Assembly (NCBI GenBank): GCA_025667525.1 | Contig: CM046876.1 | Location: 82,687,512-82,751,511 of the forward strand | DNA: 64,000 bases | Reading direction: 5' to 3' | Origin: Glebionis coronaria | Lineage: Eukaryota; Streptophyta; Magnoliopsida; Asterales; Asteraceae | In this document: positions 34,773-47,070 of the stretch, piece after piece | How positions within the stretch are numbered: the first letter of the stretch is position 1 | Layout: every line of letters begins with the position of its first letter | The notes under the pieces: generated by a model | Database searches by the model: none | Told to the model about the DNA's origin: nothing | Seen by the model: only the letters and a program-made list of their open reading frames with translations | Made by a program: the position numbers and the translations under genes

Positions 34773-37289
34773 TTAGTTCCTATGGTGAACCCACTTTCCA
34801 GTGGGTTCCCTGAATTGCTTATTAGCAACTCTTGTGTTCCTGAAAAACTTTTGGCGTTGGGATGGACAGTTCATTGTTTCATGGTTATAACTCCCACAGA
34901 TATCACACCCAGGAAAGTCACCACACTCGTCTGAGTGATGGTCTGTGAACCCACAAAATTTACAGGGAGGATAAGGTTTGTAATTTCCCTGTTGCCTTTT
35001 GGAACTCTGTGGTCTGTCCCTAGAGGGTGTCTGAGCTCTTTTAGCTGCCATGTGTCTGTCATGATCTAAGGTCGAATGGTGAGAATTTTTACATACATTG
35101 CAATAAGGTTTGATTAACCTTTCCCCTTTGGGTTCACCTAGGACTGACTTAGGTTCATGAGAAGTAGAGCATTCAGCGGAAGGCTTAATGTGTTGTTTCA
35201 AGAGTTCTACTTCTTTCATAAGAGACAGGCGATCCTCAGTGGTAGGTTCAACCTTATTCACAGCTTTAGTAGTAACAGGCTTAAAAGCTACTTGTTTACC
35301 AATTTGTTTAGCAGGCACAATAAACACTTTAGTTGGAGGATTCTCAATATCTGTCCTAAGTTCATCCTTAGCAGATCTAGAAGAACTGCTGGGTTCAACT
35401 CCAGAGAGTTTGGGCAAGGGTGGTAGCTCAGCCACATCTTCAGAGACAGGGTCATTTGTCAAAGAGGTATCTGACATATGAATAGTCTCTATATATTTAA
35501 AGACAATGTCTTTGGGTTTGGTGAGAATCCTCAGCTTAATCTTAGCAGATATATCCCTTTTTAAGTCAGCAGGCACTTCATCCCTAAGCAATTCATCAAT
35601 AGTAAACCTAGCACACAGCCATTTTTCAATAATCTTGTTCAATTTAGAGACTTGATCATTTAAAGCAATGTTTTTCAAGGTTAATCTAGCTACTTCATTT
35701 TGCAGGGATATTTTCTCTAAGTTAACCCGCCTGAGAGTTTCACATTCAGCCTTAGCATTTATCATTTCAGATTTAACAGAGTGAAACTTATCAAGTAGGT
35801 TCTTTCTTTGTTCCTCAACAAAGTGTAAATCAACAATGGTGTAATCAAGGACATGCTTACGTTCATCACTATCAGACATAGATAAAAGCCTGTGTACCTT
35901 TTTCATTGTGATGTCAACCCATTGTCCTGATCTAGCATCACCTTTTCCAACAGCTGGTTCATCCTCAGCTATCGCCATAAAAGCCCTGACTCTTGTGGTG
36001 TCTTCTTCATCTGAAGTCAGTGGCTAATCATTCCAATCATAAGTTTCAGCAACCAACCCTTTCTCTGTCTTTTTCTCACCACCTTTCTTTTTGGACAGAG
36101 CTTCAATCTTCAAGTTCATTTGTTCTAACTCAGCCTTAAGTGCCTTGTACTTATTTTTGTAATCTTTCTTCTCAGTGTCTGAAGAATTGGATTGAGATGA
36201 GTTGTTATGTTGTTTGAACTTGTAGGGTTTGGATGAAGATGATGGATAAGAGGGTGAGGATGTCTTGGTAGAAGGACAGTCTTTTTGATAATGTCCAAGC
36301 TTTCCACAGGCAAAACATGTTTCTTTTGACCTGTCAGTTGGTTTACTAGCTGATCCTACTCTTCCAGATCTTTTGTAGTATCTTCTTTGGTTGGCTAGCA
36401 ACGCTCTTTCATGGAACTCTGCATTGAGGTCTGACAAGAATTCTTGGCTTCTACGGGTATCTTCTTCAATATCGGAATCGCTGTCATGAGGATGTGTTGC
36501 AGAGATCAATGCTTTGGACGATGCTCCTTGGACTACAAATCTTTCAGTCTCTGATTTGTAGATAGTATCAATAAGCCCTTCTTCATAATTGTACTTACCA
36601 TAGAGCTGAGCAAGGGTATCATTTTTGATTGAGTTGTTAGCTCTCTGAGTCTGATTCATGCTCAGCCACTTTCTTGGAAGGCTGTTGACAAAAGTAGCAT
36701 TGATCTCAGCTTGACCAATAGTGACATCATTCATAGCCAGGTCATTTAGAAGAATGTTCAGCCTGGTATAGGTTTGTTGAACCTTTTCACCTTCAAGTGA
36801 CTTAAAGGCATTAAACTGAAGTCTGAGTGCCTGAATCTTTGTCTCTCTTGTTTCAGAGGGTCCTTCATGGCCAAGAATGAGGTCTGTCCATATTTGTTTA
36901 GCTGTGGGACACTGAATGACAGACTTCATGATGTGCTTGGGAAGGCAGGAAATTATGATGCTTTTGAGACGTTTATCTTGGTTTGCTAATTTCCTATCAG
37001 CTGGAGTCCATTGTTTGAGAGGTTTGGGAAGAGGGTTTTCTTCAGTGGATGTAAGCGCCATGGGAATATATGGACCATTTTCTAAAATTTCTAAAAGAAA
37101 AGGTTCAAGCCCATCAAGGTATACGAGAAATTGACTCTTCCAACTGGCAAAATCTTCTTCATCAAATACTGGTACACTTGTAACGTGTGATCCACCTCTT
37201 GAGTCAAGAAGTTGGGGTAGATCATCGTCATTGGCAGGAGGGTTAAGTCTTGGTGAAGATGGGTTTGTGTAAGGTGATTGTGGTTTCAT
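34773..37289 (-). pseudogene. Sirevirus gag, two open parts divided by one TAG
   Basis: Part 1 (36024..37289, 421 codons) has a capsid-like UBN2 region (SLEGEKVQQTYTRLNILLND) and a CCHC knuckle CFACGKLGHYQKDC. Part 2 (to 34773, open from 35978) is in the same frame after a single TAG at 36024-36026. It has a predicted coiled coil (about 35700-35850) and three further Cys/His motifs: CNVCKNSHHSTLDHD, CKFCGFTDHHSDEC and CDICGSYNHETMNC. Four zinc-binding motifs are more than the usual one or two. Whether the TAG is a readthrough signal or damage cannot be told from one copy. Confidence 0.85.
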
Positions 37290-37726
37290 TTGTTGTTGAA
37301 GTGATGTTTTTTCGATGATGATTGATTTTTTGTTATTGGATATTGGTAGGATCTGGGTTTAGTAACCGCCGGTGATTGGATCTGTAGGGGTTTTTTTATT
37401 GTGATTTGTTGTGATGAGGGAGACTGTGAGATTTGGTGGGATTAGAATAGGGATAAAGTGGAGATGTTAGTGACGGTGGTTGAGAAAGAAAAGGATAAGA
37501 TGGGATTTTTTGTTTATTAGAATATTGAGATCAAAGGTGAATGGTGGATAAGGTGTGTTGGGTATGAAATTACCAGTAGTCAAATACCAGTTCCTCTCAA
37601 AAACTGCTACTGTCGACAATTTTTTTTAACACACTGATAATTTGACGATGCTTAAAATAAATGTTATTAGCAGTCATTTATGAACGGATCTGGATAAGAA
37701 TTAATCCAACCCGCTCTGATACCAAT
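37290..37726 (-). other. Sirevirus leader and PBS
   Basis: The PBS is at 37713..37724 (minus strand TGGTATCAGAGC, initiator tRNA-Met type), two bases from the LTR end. The remaining 420 bp form a non-coding leader up to the gag Met. Confidence 0.85.
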
Positions 37727-38458
37727 TGTTGATCCACGAATCTTGTGCAAACATCGAATCAATAAGAAACTATGAAGAACATTTGCACAATTAAACCAAT
37801 TGACTAACTAATAACACAAGCTTGTACTTTTCATCGTATGTATATATTATTAATAATGAATCAAAAAATATACATGACTTGCCTGGTTGTTTGCGGAACA
37901 ACAACCGGGCGATGAATGACAAACTAAACTCCCATGTTCACAGCTAGCTAAGCTTATGCAACAATGGGAGGATGAAACCCTAAACCACTAAAGTATTACA
38001 TGTTTGTTTCTGTGGGTGGGAATCATTGACTATTCTATTACAAAGACCACATATATATATAGTGGGAGTGTGAAGCTTCCTTGAGAAGCTTTACTAAAGT
38101 ACAAGTAACCACCTTGTACTTTGTTGTCTTCATCTTTTGCACCTTTGACAAAGTAAGCCTTCCTCTTGAACCTTTGTCTTCATTGCTAATAAGACATGTG
38201 CCCACTAATACATAAGACACTTCTTCAGGTCTTCTTAACATCTTCAGGTCTTGTAATCAGTAATAGTCTTGAGGAGTTAGTAAGCTATTATGTCATCACT
38301 TACTAACTCCATCATCCTTGATTCTTTGCACACTTACTGAGACCCGCCTCAGCTAATGACGAGTCTATCTCATAGACTCTAAAGAACTCTAAAGAATGAC
38401 ACACTGAACTTATAACATACGTAAGTTCAGTGACTAACACTACTTAGGATACTTTACA
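37727..38458 (-). repeat. Sirevirus 5' LTR
   Basis: 732 bp. In element sense it starts TGTAAAGTATCC and ends GTGGATCAACA beside the PBS. A hairpin near its start pairs ACTGAACTTA with TAAGTTCAGT. A TATA-like CTATATATATATGTGG is read at about 38048-38063. Its layout parallels the 3' LTR, but I see no base-level identity to it beyond the TGTT/AACA ends. Confidence 0.85.
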
Positions 38459-41400
38459 TCCAAATCCTGTGCAAGGGACAAATCAGGCACTGAATTGACC
38501 CAACAAGAGTCCTCGAAGGTATGACACACGTCAACGTGATGAAAGTCCTCCTAGGTATGATCAACATAATCCAACACATGTTGAGGGTTCTGCAAGGTAT
38601 GGTCGACAAACTGCTAAGTATTATACTCAAAGGATTGCTACTGTTGCTGGGAATAGGGAAACTATTGGCACTCAAGTGGTTTAGCAAAGTGGGATTCAAT
38701 GCTTTAATTGTCAAGGTTATGGGCATATGGCAAAGGAATGCAGAAAGCCGAAACGAGTTAGGGATTCTGGTTATCATAAAGAAAAGATGTTGCTTTGCAA
38801 GAAGATGGAAGCTGGGGTTAAATTGTCGGCTTAGGAAGGAGCAATGCTTGATGATACTGATGATGAAGCCTCCAACCAAGAACTTGAAGCACATTAATCA
38901 TACATGGCAAAGGTTGAAGAATTTCTCAACGTCACTGAAGATGACAATGGTCATATCTTTGATACTGAGCCAATCGATAAGGTACACACTGAAGAGGAAT
39001 ATAATGTGTTTGGTAATATTCATGAGCATTGTGAGCTACCCAAAGTCATTAATGACATATGTATGATCGAAACGGTTGATAGCAATACCACACCCGATTC
39101 ATCAAACATGTGCAATAATGAGTTTGAGGATGATCAACATGTAAATGAGTATGATGATGATGAGGAGCGTATTGCGCTTGCTAACTTAATTGATTCTTTA
39201 CAAAAAGATGTCAAAGAAACTAGAAAAAGTCAAAAGCAATTAAAGAAGGCAAACGCTACGCTCACTCAAAATTTTGAAGAAAGCAAAGCTGTAGTTATAA
39301 AATCTAGTGAGCTTCTTGCAAGCTGCAGAGCTGAGCTTATTCAAAAAGACAAAGAGCTTGCAAGATACAAAGGGGGTGTTGTTACTACTGTAAAGGATGT
39401 TTATGAAACTAAATACAACGAAACTCTTAAGCTTTTAGAACAAGAGAAACGTAAAGGATGCTACCACCAAAGTGAATGAGTTAAGTCAAAAGATTGATTT
39501 TCTTCAAGAGGATAAAACTAAACTAGTCACTGCGATAACGGAAGAGTTTGCAAACTTGAAAAAAGATTTCAAAATTAAACAAGCTAAAGACATTGACAAA
39601 GTCGTGGAACTTGAAGTGTAAATTGATTTTTATAAGAAAATTGTTTATAAAACAAATCAATCTATTCAAACCATGTGGATGTTGGCACCTCGGTCATTTT
39701 TCAAGGGTAATGCTAGTTTTGCTAGTCCTAAGTACCTCGAGCAAGCTCAATCTGAGAACCCACGCCTATATCTTGAGGAGTCCCAATTGACCGACGTTGA
39801 TTGTTTAATTGCTAGGCCCGATAGTGATGAGTCATTAACTTTTGAAGAAGAGAGTAGATCACTAGTGAATAAAGACTTTGTGAAACCATATAATTATGCT
39901 TATGAAAATAGTCTTTATGAAATTTTCAAACCACAAAAACAGAAGTCTCGTGAGCAAATATTTTACGAATGTGAACAATTTAGAATTAAATAGAATCAAA
40001 TTTTTGCCACTAAGAAAACTAATGTTTCAAAATTTATTGAGTACTTGCCATATAAAGCTTCTGTAAGCAAGAGTAAGCAAACACTTAGTTTTCTTAAACA
40101 AAACATTGAAAATTTCAAAAAGGTTGTTGACGACGATTGGAAAGAACGTGAACGTTTGAAAGGCAACAAAGAAATTCCTCACGATATAACTGTGCTTGTG
40201 AAAAGTATTTTGATTCCACTTGCGGAAAGAATGCAAAAACATTTTTTGAAATTTGAAACATTAATTAAGCAAGAAATGTTTGATGATTTGAAATATGTGG
40301 AATCTCTTGAACAAGAAGTGAACGACCATCAACCTAAAAGAGACGAATTTTATATAGCATATGATCTACTCTTGCAAGAATGCCTCTCAAAAGATATTAT
40401 GTGTGTTTATGTTACATCTTGTGTTGATATTGATGAATATTCTGATGTTACATGCAAATATCTTGATCAAGTCAAAGAGTGTGAACGTCTTGAAACTGAG
40501 CTTTTGAATAAAGTTGACCAAAAAGAGTTTTCGTTACTTCAACATAGATATGATTATCTTCAAAAACATTGTCATTCACTTGAACTTGCTTTGCAAAACA
40601 AAGTTGGCAGCTTTTCAAATGATACACCTTTAGAAGTAAAATTATCTAAGTCATGTCGATTACTAAACGAAAAGAGTCTGGATATTTCGGATTTGAAAGC
40701 TCAGTTACAAGAAAAATACATAGCAATAGCAGAGTTGAAGAAACTCGTTGATAAGATGGGTGGGAAAGTTATGGAACCTAGCGTTAAGAAACCTGTTGTT
40801 AGACAACCCAATGCCTATAAAGAGAATAGATCCTCTATCTTGGGAAAACCATCCGCTTTCTCAAATTCCTCGTTTGCAAAACCTGTGTTTGCCCCCAAAA
40901 TGGATGGAAAGAAAAGGTTACCACAAAATCAACCCATAAGGAATACTATAGCACCAAGTGTTAAGCACAATAATATGATTAAACCAGGGATGTATAGAAT
41001 GACCACTAAACCCACAAACAAAGCTAGTCAATCGCCTCAGACTTCTAGAAACACTAATACTCGTGTGTCTTCTACTACAGGAGTAGCCTCCACTGCTAGT
41101 GTTAGCCGGCCTCAGCTTAAGCGCACTCAAGTGAATGATAAGGTTTGGAAACACAAGAGTCAAGGGAAGATGAAGTAAGTAGAAGAACACCCTAGGAATT
41201 TGAATGTTTCTAAGAATAAAACGTCTGTAAATGCTTTGAATGTTAAATTTGTTTGTGTTAAATGTGGAAAATGTGCTAATGCTAATCATTCTATGTGTGC
41301 TATGAATAACGTCAAAGGTGTAGATACTAGAACTAAGAAGCAAGTTGTGATGCCTATTAGTGCTAGTAAACCCAAACACAAAGTGAACCATTCTGGTGCA

Positions 41401-41640
41401 ACCCCCACTAAGAAAATTATTACATCAGACTCCACCACTAAGAACCCTAGAAGCAGAATTAGGAAATTATATGAGTCTGCTAGCAAGTCTTGGAAATGGT
41501 GGTTGGCTAATCAATGTCCTCAAGGATATAAATGGATGCCTAAAGTTAGGACAGAAAATGTGACAACAATTATTAGTATGCCTTTAAATGTTGCTACAGA
41601 CACTAATGATTCTGAAATCACAACTAACATGGTATCCAAT
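38459..41640 (+). pseudogene. Copia A gag, C-terminal part: zinc knuckle and long coiled coil
   Basis: Gag resumes after the sirevirus with an Arg/Gln-rich segment and a CCHC knuckle CFNCQGYGHMAKEC (about 38699-38740). An acidic linker and long charged, leucine-rich regions follow, open over 38904..39479 and 40045..41178 (377 codons). Motifs such as LLQHRYDYLQKHCHSLE and LKAQLQEKYIAIAELKKL are typical of long coiled coils. A basic Ser/Pro/Thr-rich part ends at 41178. Almost 3 kb between the knuckle and the protease is long for copia; I recall similar gag extensions in Asteraceae copia proteins. Several stops break it. Confidence 0.8.
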
Positions 41641-43910
41641 TTAGCAAATGCTCCATCGTGTTCTAATTCTTATGCAGGTGATACAAATAATTCTCTTCAT
41701 ACTGGACTCCGGATGCACGAAGCACATGACGGGGAATCTCAAGCTTCTAATTAACTTCGTGGAGAAGTTCCTGGGTACAGTCCGATTCGAAAATGATCAA
41801 TTTGCACCGATCCTAGGATATGGAGATTTGGTTCAGGGGAATATCACGATCAAAAGGGTATACTACGTCAAAGGGATCAATCACAATCTTTTCTCGGTTG
41901 GTCAATTCTGTGATGCAGATTTGGAAGTTGCTTTCAGAAAGATGACATGTTTTGTTCGTGATTATGATGGGAATGATTTACTCACCGGTTCACGGGGTAC
42001 CGATCTTTACACAATTTCACTTCAAGACAAAACTTCCTCAAATCCAATTTGCTTCATGGCTAAAGCTTCAACGACTCAGGCATGGTTATGGCATCAACGC
42101 TTTTCCCACCTCACCATCAACTTGCTTTCCAAGAAAGATATTGTGAGAGGCCTTCCAAGCTTGAAATTCATCAAAGACCATCTTTGTTCTTCTTGTGAGC
42201 TTTGTAAATCTAAACGAAGTAGTTTCAAAACAAAGACTACACCAAGCTCTAAAGGATGGTTAGATCTTCTTCATATCGATCTGTGTGGTCCCATGCGTGT
42301 CCAAAGTATCAATGGGAAGAAATACATTCTGGTAATTGTCGATGATTACTCAAGGTACACATGGACTCACTTCTTGAGGTCCAAGGATGAAACACCTGAA
42401 GTTCTCATCAACTTACTTTAACTAATACAACATGGTCTTCAAGCTCAAGTAAAAGTGGTTCGTACTGACCGAGGCACAAAATTTTTGAATTCAACTCTGA
42501 GGAACTATTTTGAAGCCGAAGGAATTGAACATGAAACATCTATTGCTCGAACACCCGAACAAAACGGCGTTGTTGAAAGATGAAACCGTACTTTAGTTGA
42601 GGCTGCTCGAACATTATTATCCGCTTCAAATCTTCACTATTCTTTTGGGCCGAAGCCGTGTCAACCGCATGCTACAAGCAAAACCGATCCTTAATTATCC
42701 CAAGACACAAAAAGACACCATATCACATAATTCATGATCGAAAACCTTCACTCAAACACCTTCACGTTTTTGGATGTACTTGTTACATTATACGATATGG
42801 TGAAAATTTGGATAAGATGAAAGAGAAAGGTGATGCATGTATTCTAGTGGGATATGCAACTCAGTCTAAGTGATATAGAGTTTACAACAAGAGAACAAAA
42901 TTGATAGTCGAGACTATTCATATCAGATTTGATGAATTACAAGAAATGACACTTGAACAAAACAGTTTAACTCCTGATCCACAACGACAAACGACTTCCG
43001 TTCACAACCGCACGGAACTCGGAACTCAAGACCACATCAATGAACCATCAAGTTCAAAGCTGGTTCAAGGAAAAGTTCAAGAGTAGATATGACAGTCAAC
43101 ACGACACTTGAAGAGTTGGAAATGTTATATGGACCAATGTATGATGAATATTTCACGGGGGAGAAACATGTTGTATCAAAGTCTTCTGCTGTCACTCATG
43201 ATAAGAATGATGATACCGATCATCGTCAACAAAAGGATACAACTTTATCTACTTCAACACGGGTTGCTGCAGATTTATCTCCTCAGAATATCACATCAAC
43301 AACCGCTCCTACAACATCAACAACTACTGTCATTGCTCTAGAATTCACAAATCAAGCAGACAATGCATTAAATAAGGAAGAAGAATTTATCAACCCATTC
43401 GGTACACCAGTACACGAAACTGGAGAGTCTTCTACTCGCCATGTTGATCCGTCAAATATGTATACATTTTATCAACGACATACTTCAACACATAATTGGA
43501 CCCGAGATCATCCTTTGGTTCAAGTAATTGGAAACCCTTCACAGCCCGTTCGTACAAGAAGACAACTTGATACCGATAGTGATGTTTGTATGTTTGCATG
43601 CGCCGTTAGTACAGCTGAACCAACAAATATCAAAGAAGCCTTGGCAGATCACGCTTGGATATAATCGATGACAGATGAACTTCAACAATTTGAAAGACTT
43701 AAAGTATGGGAACTTGTTGACAGACCATACGATGCAATACCATTAAATATTCAATGGATCTAGAAAAACAAGATGGGTGAAGAAAACACGATTATCAAGA
43801 ATAAATCTAGGCTAGTGGCTAAAGGGTATGGCCAGAAAGAGGGTATTGATTTTGAAGAATCATTTGCACCAGTAGCTCGTATGGAAGCGGTAAGGATTTT
43901 CCTTGCTTAT
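41641..43910 (+). pseudogene. Copia A pol, first part: protease, integrase, start of RT
   Basis: The protease LDSGCTKHMTG is at about 41700-41735. GAG-pre-integrase WLWHQRFSHL with CSSCELCK follows, then integrase LLHIDLCGPM, VRTDRGTKF and TPEQNGVVER, so the three acidic residues remain. An integrase C-terminal region carries HVFGCTCYI. RT starts with a WELVDRP-like segment and ends at [11 protein letters not shown] (43910), where a 1.9-kb insert begins. Stops at 42419, 42583, 42871 and elsewhere make it non-functional. Confidence 0.9.
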
Positions 43911-45799
43911 ACATAAAGATTTTGGTTCTTTGAATTGGTCTAATCGAATTGATCTGGTTTTAAATGTGACTCAGTTGTTCATGGTGAAAAGAAAGTGAAA
44001 TGATTGGTTATCTATTATAAAATAATAAAAATGAAAGCTTTAAAATGTAAAACTAAAATTTAAGACTTTTAAAGATAATTGATAAAAGATTAAAAGAAAT
44101 TAAACAAGTGAAAAACTTAATTAAAAGTAAATTTTGAAAACTTAAAACTTTATAAAAATGTAAACTTTAAAATAAATCTAAGACAAGACAATTTAAAAAT
44201 AACACTAAAGCAAAATGGCTGGAAAAATAATGTTTGAAAAATAAAACAATTCGGGAAATCAAAATTTAAACTAAATCGGAATTACAAAATCTTAACCTAA
44301 TCCGGAATGTGTATATCTTACACAATCCGGAATCCTATAAATCTAATAATCCGGAATACACAAATACAAATCAATTCGGAATCACTAAACCTTCAATTAA
44401 TCCGGAATCTATAACAAGTTCATAATCCGGAATATTAGAATTGGGACTAATCCGGAATCCAAGTTCAGTACTCAATTCGGAATCACTAAACCTTGTGCAA
44501 TCCGAAATAGATGTATCAAACGTAATCTGGAATGTAGTTAACTTCTAATTCAAAATACCAGCTTTAAACAATCCGGAATACCAGCTTTAAACAATTCGGA
44601 ATCTATATTCCGGATGTAATCCTGAATGCTATGTCATTTAACAATCCGGAATGAGGGAAATGGAAATAATCCGGAATAAGGGTTAAATGGCTAATTCGGA
44701 ATAAGCAAATGTTGCACTTAATTCGGGATAAAGGGGTTTGTAAACTATTCGGAAAAAACTAGTACTCAACCTAAGTCTGAATAACTAAAGAAAACAGTAA
44801 GTCGGAATAAAAGGGTTTAGGAACCCGGATAAGAGCAAAAATAAGCAAAAATCTAATAAGCACTTAACAAAAAACTTTACCAAACTAATTTTAAGAAAAA
44901 GCAAATAAGCCACAAATCAAAAACTTTTAAAATACTAAATAATCAAAATATTTATAATCAACTTTGTTATAAAAATATTAATCTACCAAATCAATTTATT
45001 TAAAAACTAGAAAAACATAAAAAAAAAATAAGCAATAAGCACAATAATCTAAAAACATCAAACACACCAAATCAATAAGCACAATCTAATAAGCAAATCA
45101 ACCAAACAATCAACATGATTAAGCAAACTACATGATTAATGAAACAAAACAATAGATTATGATTAAGAAAGGAAGAATGAGAATTAACTAAAAAGCTTGA
45201 TTAAATTGAAGATTAAGATTCAAATTACAAGATTAAAAGATGAAAGATTAAACAAACATGAGAGAAAATTCTAGAGAGAGAAAGTAATACCTACTCCTAA
45301 TTACCTATTAAAGACTAAAATGAACTCCCCATCCTAATGACATATTAGGAGGGTATATATAGGAGAAGGGGAGGGTGTTGTTTCCTCATTCTTTCTTTTG
45401 TCTTCTCGTCTTTTTAAATAACTTGTCTTTCTCGCCTTTGTCTCGGGATTAGTCGAATGATAACTTGAACTCGTCTTCTAATTTTCTTCTTTTAGTAGAC
45501 TTGGTTCTTCGACTTTGTTAAACTTCCATCTTTAGACTTTTTCTTCGATAAATCATCAGAATAGGCCTTTGACTTCCGTTCTTCTTGCACTTTTGATCTT
45601 TTGACTTCGTCTTTTGTTTTTTTCTTTGATAAAATCCCGTGAAAGCCCGTGTTTTCTTCTTTTTTTTCAGATTTTTGTCCTAAAACACAATAAAAACACA
45701 AACCACGCATAATTCTGACTTTTACAACATCAAATACACGTTTTGGTCTTGTTTTATTATAATTAAGTGGTAAAAGGATAAGTGTTTCCACACTTATTA
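43911..45799 (-). mobile_element. 1.9-kb insert in copia A RT, probable solo LTR of a Ty3-like element
   Basis: The insert interrupts RT between FLAY and VAHKGF. It is flanked by CTTAT at 43906-43910 and 45800-45804, a 5-bp duplication as made by LTR-element integrase. On the minus strand it opens with a palindrome (ATAAGTGTGGAAACACTTAT) much like the palindromic start of the LARD LTR. It then has a TATA-like CTATATATACCCTCC and a CTCTCTCTAG tract. The terminal bases are not a clean TG..CA. Positions 44268-44812 carry a decamer array. No PBS or internal region is seen, hence solo LTR. Confidence 0.5.
44268..44812. repeat. Array of about 22 palindromic ATTCCGGATT-type decamers
   Basis: AATCCGGAAT / AATTCGGAAT / AAGTCGGAAT variants recur every 20-30 bp with unrelated spacers. 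The core is self-complementary, so orientation is ambiguous. A second array is at 62548-63145. Confidence 0.85.
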
Positions 45800-47070
45800 C
45801 TTATGTTGCACATAAGGGATTCATCGTTTATCAAATGGACGTAAAGACGACATTTCTTAACGGTCCTTTGAAGGAAGAAGTCTATGTCACACAGCCGGAA
45901 GGATTCGTCAATCCTCATTATCCTGACAAGGTGTATCGTCTCCACAAATCACTTTATGGACTCAAGCAAGCTCCAAGAGCGTGGTATGACGAGCTCTCGA
46001 AATTTCTGGTATCCAAAGGTTTCTGAAAAGGTTCCATTGATCTAAATTTGTTCACTTATAAATATGGGGATGACATTTTCCTAGATTTATGTTGATGACA
46101 CTATTTTCGGGTCTACAAACCTAAAACTTTAAAAATGGTTTGAAAAAGTAATGCACAACAAATTTGAAATATCAATTATGGGCGAACTAAAATTCTTTCT
46201 AGGAATTCAAGTTCACCAATCCCCAAGTGGTATCTTTATTAACCAAGCTAAGTATTATCAAGAGATAATCAAAAAGCATGGTATGACCTCATGTGACCCC
46301 GTTGGGACACCATTATCAACCACATCCCTAGATGCTGATTTGGAGGGAGATGTCATAGATCAAACGAGATATAGTTCCATGATCGGCTCCCTCATGTACT
46401 TAACAGCAAGCCGACCAGATATATCACATGCTATGTGTTATTGTGCACGATATCAAGCACGACCCACTGAAAAGCACCTCAAGGAGGTTAAACGGATGTT
46501 TCGGTACCTTAAGAATACCATTTACATGGGACTCTGGTATCCGAGGGAAACCGGTTTCTTTCTAACGGCCTATTCAGATTCTGATCATGTAGGGTGTCTT
46601 GATACACGAAGAAGTACTTCTGGTGGTGCACAATTTCTAGGCCAAGATAAGCTAGTGGGATGGTCTTCCAAGAAGCAGGATTGTACGTCACTGTCATCAG
46701 TCGTAGCGGAGTATGTGTCTCTATCTGCGTGTTGTGCTCAAGTTCTTTGGATGAGAACACAACTCACGGATTATGGCTTCCACTTTGATAAAGTACCTAT
46801 CTATTGTGACTCAAAGTCCGCCATAGCCATCTCCTGCAATCCGGTACATCATTCCCACATGAAGCACATTGATGTCAGATATATCACTTTATTAATGAGC
46901 AAGTTGAAAGGGGTATCGTTAAACTATACTTTGTTGGAACTGATTACCAATTAGCTGACTTGTTTACAAAATCTATTTCAAAAGAGAGATTTGTGTATCT
47001 AGTTAGGCAAATTGGTATGAGATGTTTGACTCCAGCAGAACTGGAGATTCTGTCAAAGAAGGCTGCTTGA
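45800..47070 (+). pseudogene. Copia A pol, second part: RT and RNase H
   Basis: RT continues with [13 protein letters not shown] and [11 protein letters not shown]. The catalytic YVDD segment is present around 46085-46110 but out of frame after damage at about 46026. The frame 46151..46954 carries [26 protein letters not shown] and the RNase H motifs AYSDSDHVGC and EYVSLSACCAQVLW. A last shift near 46895 moves the C-terminus (QLADLFTKS) to another frame, ending with TGA at 47068-47070. Confidence 0.9.

Larger units (their letters stand above)
26051..38458 (-). mobile_element. Sirevirus (copia with envelope-like region) inserted in copia A gag
   Basis: A 12.4-kb element reads leftward: 5' LTR (38458-37727), PBS, gag, pol, long envelope-like region, PPT, 3' LTR (26807-26051). 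Pol is open from protease to RNase H; gag and the envelope-like part carry stops and frameshifts. An extra ORF after pol is the hallmark of the Sirevirus/SIRE1 group of copia elements. The two LTRs have analogous layouts but no visible sequence identity, and the flanks TAATA (26046-26050) and TCCAA (38459-38463) are not a duplication. The unit therefore looks chimeric rather than a simple insertion. Confidence 0.85.

Noticed and set aside
44268..44812. CRISPR-like array
   Set aside because: This is plant nuclear DNA; the repeat is a 10-bp palindromic core with variable spacing, with no Cas genes, inside a retrotransposon.
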